The notes beneath the pieces are model-generated. The model was not told the DNA's origin and did no database searches. It saw only the letters and a list, made by a program, of their open reading frames with translations. Below are positions 5,793 through 11,171 of a stretch of 12,359 bases of DNA, one piece after another. Each line of letters begins with the position of its first letter. Positions within the stretch are counted from its first letter, which is position 1. A program made the translations under genes and the position numbers. This DNA is from Candidatus Shapirobacteria bacterium (GTDB lineage: Bacteria > Patescibacteriota > Microgenomatia > UBA12405): contig JAPLYY010000007.1 of the NCBI GenBank assembly GCA_026395315.1, positions 1 through 12,359 on the forward strand, written 5' to 3'.

Positions 5793-6788
5793 ATGAAAAA
5801 AGTTTATGTCGTCTTAATAGTATTAATAGCATTGGCATTAGTGAGACTAGTTTTTGTTAGTAATAGTCAAAATAATACCGGTAATAGCGCGATTGTGGCT
5901 CCATCAGGGACCCCAGGATCGACGTTAAATTGCTCGATGGAGTTAAGTGACAGCTATTCAAAAAATAATACGTCGATTGATAAATATTTAGTCAAAAAAA
6001 GTCAGTTGACCTGGAAGGGCCAGACTTACAACGCCTCAATTTTTAATTGTCCCGACGAACAACAGTCTTACGTGAAAGTTTATTTACTAAGCAAAACAAT
6101 TAACTCAGGTGACAAGAAAATACTGTTTACAATGGAAGATGAAACTTTCAACGACTCAGCCATCAGGGATATTAACGCGGACGGGTTAGGGGAACTTATT
6201 GTCGAACATTCCAATGGAGGAAATTGTTGGTTGTGTTCGGGAAGTTCGATTTTTTCAATTATTGGTGATAATGTCACTGACCTTCTTAAAGACTTACCGA
6301 TGCCAGAAGGTGGAAAAAACTCTAATGTTCAAATAGTTGGGGGAATAGACAAAAACGGTACAGAAGAAATATTTTATGTCGATGATTCTTGGGAATTGGC
6401 GGATGGATTTTTCAAATCGAACGCACCCCGCCATCAGGTTTTATTAACTTGGGACGAAGGTGAATATAAAATCGGCGGTGCTTACTTCTCAACCTATTAC
6501 CTTAACCAAATTTCAAAAAGAAACAAAGAGTTTGAAGCACTTACGAAAAGTAAAACCCCAGACCTTCATGAAGCCATTAGTTTGTCCATTGAGTCGTACT
6601 TAGATTATCAGGAAATCGAACAATCCGACTTGGGTTTTGACACGTTTACGAGACAAATAGACAATCTCCCAAAGACAATAAAAATAAGCGAAGAGGATAA
6701 AGTGTGGATAGAAGAAATCAAGAACAGGATTGAGCAGGAATATAAAAACTCAAAACCCACTCCGACCATACGTATGGGGTTCCCATAA
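5793..6788 (+). CDS. Membrane-anchored protein with FG-GAP/calcium-loop-like motif
   Basis: A 331-residue protein with an N-terminal membrane segment (4-22, VYVVLIVLIALALVRLVFV) and a low-complexity Ser/Asn/Gly/Pro linker, so it is predicted to face outward. AIRDINADGLGELIVEHS (123-140) has the D-x-N-x-D-G-x-x-E spacing of FG-GAP/VCBS-type or dockerin-type calcium loops, and GGIDKNGTEEIFYVD (183-197) looks like a second, weaker repeat. A six-cysteine complement (including CWLC, 145-148) could form disulfides. The C-terminal third is a helical, charged region. There is no lipobox. It is translated from an ATG immediately after the upstream stop, so the two envelope proteins are likely made together under the XRE repressor. 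Substrate and role are unknown. Confidence 0.72.
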   Translation: MKKVYVVLIVLIALALVRLVFVSNSQNNTGNSAIVAPSGTPGSTLNCSMELSDSYSKNNTSIDKYLVKKSQLTWKGQTYNASIFNCPDEQQSYVKVYLLSKTINSGDKKILFTMEDETFNDSAIRDINADGLGELIVEHSNGGNCWLCSGSSIFSIIGDNVTDLLKDLPMPEGGKNSNVQIVGGIDKNGTEEIFYVDDSWELADGFFKSNAPRHQVLLTWDEGEYKIGGAYFSTYYLNQISKRNKEFEALTKSKTPDLHEAISLSIESYLDYQEIEQSDLGFDTFTRQIDNLPKTIKISEEDKVWIEEIKNRIEQEYKNSKPTPTIRMGFP

Positions 6789-7022
6789 TAAATCGACTAC
6801 CCCCCCCCACAATTATTGATAAACGGCTTTGACTAACGATTCTTTCTATCTACTAACAAGGTAGCACCCACTTTTCACTGCGCCATTATAAATGGAAAGC
6901 TCCGTTGAATATTGTTATTTTAATGAACTATTTAATTGTTCAATAAGCATTTAATAAACGGTATAAAGCGATAAAAAAGTAATTAAATTAATGTTAGATT
7001 ACAGCTTTTTCGCTATTTTTTA
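6789..7022. other. AT-rich intergenic region with a nine-C run
   Basis: No gene is apparent. It holds an isolated run of nine C (6800-6808), a small inverted repeat TGAAC/GTTCA with a 9-nt loop (6924-6942), and a larger imperfect one near 6965-7024. The second half is extremely AT-rich. It separates the envelope operon from the replication/recombination segment and may mark the edge of the mobile element. Confidence 0.5.
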
Positions 7023-7024
7023 TC
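6970..7024. terminator. Possible bidirectional terminator-like inverted repeat
   Basis: GATAAAAAA (6970-6978) pairs with TTTTTTATC (7016-7024). In an alternative fold, AGCGA...AAAAAG near 6967-6979 pairs with CTTTTTCGCT (7005-7014). Either fold leaves a long loop of 25-37 nt, and the pairs are mostly A-T, so it is weak. A U-tract follows on both strands. It lies just after the 3' end of the small minus-strand frame at 7023. Confidence 0.25.
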
Positions 7025-7226
7025 ATTTATTTGCTGTTTCTTGAGGTTTTGTTGATCCCCCTAATTTTTTTGTAATATCAGTGGCGGGCGTGAGTTTTTG
7101 AGACATGTGGGCGTCAAGGATAATCCCTGTAGCTAATTCTGGTCTCCATACCGACCACCCTCCGATCATGGCAGACTTAATGGCGTCATTAAAATAGTTA
7201 TTATTATTGAGATATAATCTGTTCAC
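7023..7226 (-). CDS. Small unknown protein, possibly a gene remnant
   Basis: A 67-residue minus-strand frame from a GTG at 7226 to TGA at 7025-7023. The middle and end (SAMIGGWSVWRPELATGIILDAHMSQK then TPATDITKKLGG, split here) have balanced composition and varied codons unlike the AT-rich surroundings, so it may be a real gene or the tail of an older one. CATTAT lies 7 nt before the GTG on this strand. Against it, the start region overlaps the -10 box of the gene at 7227, and no family is recognised. The internal ATG at about codon 20 would give a 48-residue product. Confidence 0.35.
   Translation of the reverse strand: MNRLYLNNNNYFNDAIKSAMIGGWSVWRPELATGIILDAHMSQKLTPATDITKKLGGSTKPQETANK
7213..7218 (+). 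promoter_or_regulatory. -10 box of the unknown gene at 7227
   Basis: A perfect TATAAT ends 8 nt before the ATG at 7227, the same spacing as at the IucA/IucC-like gene. This predicts a leaderless mRNA. The intervening bases contain no Shine-Dalgarno sequence. A -35 match is poor (TTAAAA, 18-nt spacing). Confidence 0.5.
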
Positions 7227-8261
7227 ATGGAAAATAATGACCAGATAATTAAAAGAATCGACACTTTATACGAAGGTTTACTTTCAGCGGGTGACATAAA
7301 AATATATCTTATGTTTCTTGATAAGTATCTCTACTATATTAACAAATTACCTGAATTATCAAAACGAATTTTGTCTTATAGTTCCGAAAAAAATAAGTAT
7401 TATGATGAAATCAAAAAGACCGATATAAATTTATCGACGGAAGTTGATCGGGAGGTCTTAAGAATATCTTCCAATGTATCCGTTAACCCAAAACAAATTG
7501 ACAAAACAATATTGACTGATTGGGGAGATCAAACAGATGATATCCCTCGGGATGGTAAAAGTATTCTTGAGTTCTATAAAAAACTTGAAAAAGGATCTGG
7601 AATATCCAGATATCTTGTTCTTGAGGAATTTGTTGAGTATATCAATTCAAACAATGAAGAAATCTATTCATTTGCTTGTGGGTTTGATAATCTGTCGATT
7701 GGTGAAAAATGTCAAGATAGTTATCATAAATGGATTAAAAAGTATTACGACCTAAATCCTGTTGGACAAATTTGGTGGAGTTACCTGCATATATTAGCTG
7801 AAAAAAGAAAAGTACCAACAAAGATAGATTTTCTAAGACTTAAGAAATTTGTATCCGCTCTACACAATGACATCAAGCAGCTATTAATCGTAGGAGATGA
7901 TTGGAATAAGGAAATAATACTGTTAAAGCCTGATGATATCCGTGAAATTGGAGAAAATGACTTAGGAGGTTATGAAATAGAAATTGGAAACAAATGTCTC
8001 AATTTTGAAGATATCACTGGATACAGTTGCCGGGGCTTTCGATATTTCTTGCAAAATTATAATAAAATGATTAAAAATAAAGAAATTGTTGATTATGTTA
8101 ATGATCCGAAACTCACTGAAATAAATAAACTAATAACTAGTCTAAGAGATAAATTTAATGATAATGGACTCGGGATGAGAATTGAACTAAAACCTGGATT
8201 CAAAGACTCTGAACGTGGTTACAAGATGATAATAAATCCTAAAAAAACAGTTGACTTGTAG
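7227..8261 (+). CDS. Unknown 344-residue soluble protein
   Basis: I do not recognise a family. The protein is hydrophilic, rich in Lys, Asn, Asp and Ile, and has no signal peptide or membrane segment. The first 110 residues are mostly helical and charged. A central part holds SRYLVLEEFVEYINS and an aromatic patch, GQIWWSYLHILAEKRK. The C-terminus, with LRDKFNDNGLGMRIELKPGF and then ERGYKMIINP, has the rhythm of a winged-helix wing ('I-x-x-x-x-G-x-GY-x-h'), as in some small regulators, but this is only a resemblance. ATG at 7227 is the first start in the frame and fits the TATAAT box before it. It is the first plus-strand gene before the replication genes and may be a regulator or accessory protein of that element. 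Confidence 0.7.
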   Translation: MENNDQIIKRIDTLYEGLLSAGDIKIYLMFLDKYLYYINKLPELSKRILSYSSEKNKYYDEIKKTDINLSTEVDREVLRISSNVSVNPKQIDKTILTDWGDQTDDIPRDGKSILEFYKKLEKGSGISRYLVLEEFVEYINSNNEEIYSFACGFDNLSIGEKCQDSYHKWIKKYYDLNPVGQIWWSYLHILAEKRKVPTKIDFLRLKKFVSALHNDIKQLLIVGDDWNKEIILLKPDDIREIGENDLGGYEIEIGNKCLNFEDITGYSCRGFRYFLQNYNKMIKNKEIVDYVNDPKLTEINKLITSLRDKFNDNGLGMRIELKPGFKDSERGYKMIINPKKTVDL

Positions 8262-8274
8262 TAACTTGCTTTTG

Positions 8275-8294
8275 ATTTAGATTAAATTTAGATT
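8275..8294 (+). repeat. Tandem 9-bp direct repeat (iteron-like)
   Basis: ATTTAGATT occurs at 8275-8283 and again at 8286-8294, a period of 11 bp or about one helical turn. The repeat sits in a very AT-rich gap just upstream of the winged-helix initiator-like gene. Two copies are few for an iteron origin, but position and spacing suit an initiator or regulator binding site. Confidence 0.35.
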
Positions 8295-8316
8295 CAAATT
8301 TTGTTTTAATTTGCCT

Positions 8317-8347
8317 TTGGACTTGTAGAAAATACCACCTTCATAAT
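8317..8347 (+). promoter_or_regulatory. Promoter of the initiator-primase operon
   Basis: TTGGAC (8317-8322) and CATAAT (8342-8347) are 19 nt apart. The -10 box ends 8 nt before the ATG at 8356, which again predicts an almost leaderless mRNA. GAGG (8348-8351) lies in Shine-Dalgarno position, but would fall largely before the transcript start if this -10 is used. Confidence 0.4.
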
Positions 8348-8355
8348 GAGGCTAT

Positions 8356-8823
8356 ATGAAAAATAGCTTCATCAAATTCAACCGCAATTCCTCAGAGTAT
8401 TTCAGAATCATCGAAGAACGACCGACCGCCTTCACTCTTTTAAGCTTAATCGCCAATCGAGCCAGAAGAACCAACGAGAAAGACCTAAGTATCGAGCTAG
8501 AAATTGGTGAGGCACTTATTGGCGACTACTTCTCTTACAATGTCACTGAATCAGTCTATCGAACCGACGTTAAATTTCTCGTCAAACACGGTTTTATAGT
8601 AAAGACCAGAACCAACAGAAGGGGTACAGTAGTAAAGCTCGTAAACACCGACATATTTGATATATGTCCCCAAATATTTGACCAGGAACTAACGACTAAC
8701 AAGAGAATAAATTACACCAGAGAAATTAAATACACTCAAGACAATATCACCGGCGATATATCACCAGGAAGTTTAATAGCTCAAGAGATAGATAGCAAAG
8801 ATAGTAATGGAGGTAAGGAATGA
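8356..8823 (+). CDS. Winged-helix replication-initiator-like protein
   Basis: A 155-residue protein. The core IGEALIGDYFSYNVTESVYR (50-69) followed by TDVKFLVKHGFIVKTRTNRRG (70-90) and TVVKLVNTDIFDI (91-103) is a winged helix-turn-helix seen in phage and plasmid replication-organiser proteins. In these, 'G-x-x-x-h-GDY' precedes the recognition helix 'YRT-x-x-x-x-L-x-x-x-GF' and a 'T-N-x-x-G-T-h' wing. The N-terminal TAFTLLSLIANRARR (24-38) is the usual first helix. The polar 50-residue tail is probably disordered. It overlaps the primase gene by 4 nt (ATGA), which supports a joint role in starting replication of a mobile element. A purely transcriptional role is possible. Confidence 0.7.
   Translation: MKNSFIKFNRNSSEYFRIIEERPTAFTLLSLIANRARRTNEKDLSIELEIGEALIGDYFSYNVTESVYRTDVKFLVKHGFIVKTRTNRRGTVVKLVNTDIFDICPQIFDQELTTNKRINYTREIKYTQDNITGDISPGSLIAQEIDSKDSNGGKE
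8809..8813 (+). promoter_or_regulatory. Shine-Dalgarno site of the primase gene
   Basis: GGAGG lies 6 nt before the ATG at 8820, inside the end of the upstream gene. It is the best Shine-Dalgarno match I noticed and belongs to an internal operon gene, in contrast to the leaderless first genes. Confidence 0.65.
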
Positions 8824-9743
8824 CGTCGGAAAAATTAAAAGAACTAAGAGATAACAATAAGATTGTTGTTGTCGCCGACAAACTCGGACTTATAAAACGA
8901 CAGATCAATTTAGACACCCAGACTACTTGTTGTATTCATTGCCCAAATACTAGCAAGCATTCTAACGGAGATCATGAGCCTTCACTGGCATTGCTCCCAA
9001 GGGTAAATAGATTTAAGTGCTATGGGCCAGCATGTGGCGAAAAAGGCGACGTAATTAATCTTGTCCAGATAACATTGGGTCTTAGTTTTCAAGAAGCGAT
9101 CAAGTGGCTAGATCCAAATGCGGAGTTAATTTCGCCTAACCATCAAGTGGCAAAAAACTACTTGAAAGAGAAAGGATTTACCCAAGAAACTATAGATAAA
9201 TTCAGGGTTTGGATAGGCAAAACACGTCATGAAGATGTTGAGTACGAATGTATCTATTTTCCTATACCAACAGGTAAAAAATATCGCTTGTTTGGTTGTC
9301 CAGAACACAAATATAAAAACGGTGTCGGAGCAGGCGCCAGCATATTCAAAACTATTGATAACCCATCAGATGATTTAATTATTTTTTGCGAAGGAGAAAT
9401 CGACGCGATGATAGGGTGGCAATTCACCAAGTACCCATTTTGGACTTCAACTGGTGGAGCAGGTACGTTTGAAGAAAGCTGGGTTACCGAGTTTAAGAGA
9501 TTCAATCAAATTGTCATTGCATTTGATAATGACGAAGCTGGAAAAATAGGGTCAGGAAACGCGATCAAAACATTAATCGACGGAGGAATAGACAAAAACA
9601 AAATCGTTCAAATTGAGGTTTTGGAAATGTGGGGGAAAGATTGGTGCGACTTTTTTGCCAAAGGTTTTACAAAAAAAGACTTCGACGAAGTGGTTACTGA
9701 TGCCAAAAACACACAGGAGGACTTGCCAATGAAATGTAACTGA
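8820..9743 (+). CDS. Zinc-ribbon/Toprim primase of phage or plasmid type
   Basis: A 307-residue primase-like protein. The N-terminal zinc ribbon has Cys38-x2-Cys41 and Cys67-x4-Cys72, followed by GEKGDVINLVQITLGLSFQEAIKWL (split: 73-83 and 84-97), the typical CHC2-type continuation. A Toprim domain follows: EGEIDAMIGW (191-200) with catalytic Glu191, TGGAGTF (211-217), and AFDNDEAGK (234-242) with the metal-binding Asp236 and Asp238. The end is a short helical tail. It lacks the helicase half of TWINKLE/gp4-type proteins and the helicase-binding tail of DnaG, and is short for DnaG. It would make RNA primers for a mobile element using a host or separately encoded helicase. The start is set by the Shine-Dalgarno site at 8809-8813 and the ATGA overlap. 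Confidence 0.88.
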   Translation: MTSEKLKELRDNNKIVVVADKLGLIKRQINLDTQTTCCIHCPNTSKHSNGDHEPSLALLPRVNRFKCYGPACGEKGDVINLVQITLGLSFQEAIKWLDPNAELISPNHQVAKNYLKEKGFTQETIDKFRVWIGKTRHEDVEYECIYFPIPTGKKYRLFGCPEHKYKNGVGAGASIFKTIDNPSDDLIIFCEGEIDAMIGWQFTKYPFWTSTGGAGTFEESWVTEFKRFNQIVIAFDNDEAGKIGSGNAIKTLIDGGIDKNKIVQIEVLEMWGKDWCDFFAKGFTKKDFDEVVTDAKNTQEDLPMKCN

Positions 9744-9755
9744 CCCGTCCTGTTA

Positions 9756-9767
9756 AATTTATAAATT
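9756..9767. promoter_or_regulatory. 12-bp palindrome covering the -10 of the first recombinase-like gene
   Basis: AATTTATAAATT is a perfect palindrome and contains TATAAA (9760-9765), 12 nt before the GTG start at 9778. It may be the promoter of the tandem recombinase-like genes. Palindromes of pure A/T arise easily by chance in such DNA. Confidence 0.25.
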
Positions 9768-9777
9768 AAAAATAAAA

Positions 9778-10236
9778 GTGAAAAACAAAAAATACTATAT
9801 CTATTATGGAATCAGTTCAACCGAAAAATACAACGAAACTGAAACCATATTTCTTCAACAAAAGTTACTTGATGAATATGTCTGGGAAAACAACCTAAAT
9901 GTAATTAGAGAATACGAAGATTCAGACGAGTCTGGAGAAAATCGTACCGAGTGGGACGCGATGATGCGATCTATTGAGTCCAAAAAGGCTAACTGCATTA
10001 TTGTTTATGACGAATCAATTTTGTCAACGGATTTTCAGTCAGCAAACTATTTAATTAGCTTGCTAGATATTGGTGTCATCAAAGAAATTAGATCGATAAC
10101 GACAACTTACGGTAATGACCCAGCTTCCAAACTCTTATTAACGATCAAATTGGGGTTAATTAATTTTGATCGATACGATGGCAATCAAATTAACAGAAAG
10201 AGAATAGTACTTAATAATTTTATCAACAAAAAATAA
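9778..10236 (+). CDS. Stand-alone serine-recombinase-like catalytic domain, arginines lost
   Basis: A 152-residue protein matching only the N-terminal resolvase domain of large serine recombinases. YYIYYGISSTEK (6-17) aligns with the family's Y-x-x-YCRKSSE; RTEWDAMMRSIESKKANCII (56-75) with the 'RPEF-x-x-M-x-x-h-x-x-x-K-h-x-h-Ih' block; and GVIKEIRSITTTYGN (99-113) with the strand after the active site. The nucleophile position keeps a serine (Ser13), but the Arg of Y-x-R-x-S is Gly11. The two Arg of the 'NRLCR' motif are Ile81 and Thr84. It should therefore be unable to cut DNA. There is no DNA-binding recombinase domain or zinc ribbon. The start is GTG. A sister gene follows after a single base, so both are probably translated from one mRNA. 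Confidence 0.75.
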   Translation: MKNKKYYIYYGISSTEKYNETETIFLQQKLLDEYVWENNLNVIREYEDSDESGENRTEWDAMMRSIESKKANCIIVYDESILSTDFQSANYLISLLDIGVIKEIRSITTTYGNDPASKLLLTIKLGLINFDRYDGNQINRKRIVLNNFINKK

Positions 10237-10237
10237 T

Positions 10238-10699
10238 ATGACTACGAATAAATATTTTATCTACTGCCGAAGCGCAGTTATAACTCATGACAGAACTTCT
10301 TCGATTAAACTACAAGAGGAAGCTTTGGTTAATTACGCCAACTTAAAGGAGTTAATAGTCGCCGGTGTTTTCTCAGACATTGGGTCTAGTAAAGCTGGAC
10401 TCAGAAAAATGCTGAACGCTATAAAAAGGAAAAAGGCGAATTGCATACTCACCACGGATATTTCCAGAATATCGAGAGATATTAAATTCTTCAAAGAAAT
10501 CACATCGGCATTCTACGATGGAAAAATTGAAGAAATCCGGATACCACCAAACGTATTAAGAAATGACGCCGAATCAAGAATGACACTTTGTATTATGTCG
10601 GATTTTTGCAACTCAGCAAGAAAAAATATAAGCGACCGGATTAAAAGAGGTATTGCCGCCAAAAAGTTAAGAGATACGGCAAAACCACCACAAAACTAA
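10238..10699 (+). CDS. Stand-alone serine-recombinase-like catalytic domain, serine lost
   Basis: A 153-residue protein, also only the resolvase domain. KYFIYCRSAVITHDR (5-19) aligns with KYCQYCRKSSEDKEK of the recombinase at 11172, so Arg11 is kept but the nucleophile position is Ala13. RKMLNAIKRKKANCIL (56-71) and TDISRISRDIKFF (73-85) follow; Arg77 and Arg80 match both catalytic Arg of 'NRLCR'. GKIEEIRIPPN and a last helix region with ISDRIKRGIAAKK (138-150) match the 'hSrNVrrGh-x-x-K' end of the catalytic domain. No DNA-binding domain follows. It is the mirror image of its neighbour: arginines kept, serine gone. It could act as an architectural or regulatory subunit of a recombinase tetramer. 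Ser12, one position off, might substitute, but this would be unusual. Confidence 0.78.
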   Translation: MTTNKYFIYCRSAVITHDRTSSIKLQEEALVNYANLKELIVAGVFSDIGSSKAGLRKMLNAIKRKKANCILTTDISRISRDIKFFKEITSAFYDGKIEEIRIPPNVLRNDAESRMTLCIMSDFCNSARKNISDRIKRGIAAKKLRDTAKPPQN

Positions 10700-10746
10700 T
10701 CCATTAAAGATATATCCAAATTAATTAACCATTCACTGCTAGAAAA

Positions 10747-10992
10747 GTGGAAAAAGAAATCACAAAAATCACAAAAACTATTGCCACCTCTAGCAGGGAT
10801 GTGTCTGCCAGTCTAAACGTGAAGGCGGAATTGAGTTGGCTGAATAACGACTTGGAGTCGGAGGTGCTTAGCAACTTCCAACCATTATATGGCCACAAAT
10901 TAACTAGAGTCGAAATTGAAAATATCGCCGATACTCTCGCCAACACAGCTGAATTATGGATTAAATTCAATTGGAGGATTACTCATGTCTAA
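10747..10992 (+). CDS. Small unknown helical protein of the mobile element
   Basis: An 81-residue frame from GTG at 10747; an in-frame stop at 10726-10728 rules out a longer form. The product is acidic-amphipathic and helix-prone: EKEITKITKTIATSSRD, then LSWLNNDLESEVLSNFQPLYG, then the closing LTRVEIENIADTLANTAELW. No family is recognised. It shares strand and direction with the recombinase-like genes and lies 47 nt after them. A minus-strand frame of equal length exists over the same bases but is hydrophobic without order and against the local direction. A small DNA-binding accessory protein such as an excisionase is conceivable but not shown. Confidence 0.5.
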   Translation: MEKEITKITKTIATSSRDVSASLNVKAELSWLNNDLESEVLSNFQPLYGHKLTRVEIENIADTLANTAELWIKFNWRITHV

Positions 10993-11024
10993 CAACTTAA
11001 AATACCGGTAACACCCGGCAATAA

Positions 11025-11040
11025 ACCACCATAGAGTGGT
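11025..11040. repeat. Short hairpin after the small gene
   Basis: ACCAC (11025-11029) and GTGGT (11036-11040) form a 5-bp stem with a 6-nt loop. An outer pair, AATACC (11001-11006) with GGTATT (11038-11043), is an alternative. It is directly followed by TATAAT (11043-11048). No T-run follows, so it is not a standard terminator. Confidence 0.35.
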
Positions 11041-11066
11041 ATTATAATGTTGAAATCAACAATTTG

Positions 11067-11111
11067 AGATAGAAATCAATAATTATTAATAAGGAAACTA
11101 AATTTCTATCT
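11067..11111. repeat. 10-bp inverted repeat upstream of the large serine recombinase
   Basis: AGATAGAAAT (11067-11076) and ATTTCTATCT (11102-11111) are perfect inverted copies with a 25-nt spacer. GAAATCAA also occurs as a direct repeat at 11052-11059 and 11072-11079. The position, directly before a recombinase gene, is where phage-type attachment sites and recombinase control regions often lie. Confidence 0.45.
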
Positions 11112-11139
11112 AGTTGACTTCATAGAATGATCTTTTTTC

Positions 11140-11151
11140 TGGTAATTACCA
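11140..11151. promoter_or_regulatory. 12-bp palindromic operator candidate
   Basis: TGGTAATTACCA is a perfect palindrome ending 3 nt before the -10 box of the recombinase gene. It lies in the -35/-10 spacer, where a bound dimer would block RNA polymerase. Confidence 0.4.
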
Positions 11152-11154
11152 ATA

Positions 11155-11160
11155 TATAAT
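11155..11160 (+). promoter_or_regulatory. -10 box of the large serine recombinase gene
   Basis: A perfect TATAAT ends 11 nt before the ATG at 11172, predicting a leader of only about 4-5 nt without a Shine-Dalgarno site. No good -35 box is visible. A second TATAAT at 11043-11048 could start a longer transcript that includes the inverted repeat. Confidence 0.5.
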
Positions 11161-11171
11161 TAAACATCAAT

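Noticed and set aside
6080..6277. Minus-strand frame inside the calcium-loop protein gene
   Set aside because: Antisense shadow; the sense frame carries the conserved D-x-N-x-D-G motif over the same bases.
7537..7755. Second plus-strand frame inside the unknown gene at 7227
   Set aside because: Out-of-frame shadow without start signals; the longer frame has the promoter and continuous coding.
9126..9505. Two minus-strand frames inside the primase gene
   Set aside because: They lie opposite the zinc-ribbon-to-Toprim linker and Toprim motifs and have no support.
10725..10970. 81-residue minus-strand frame opposite the small gene at 10747
   Set aside because: Equal in length, but against the local gene direction; the plus frame is the more protein-like and starts just after an in-frame stop.
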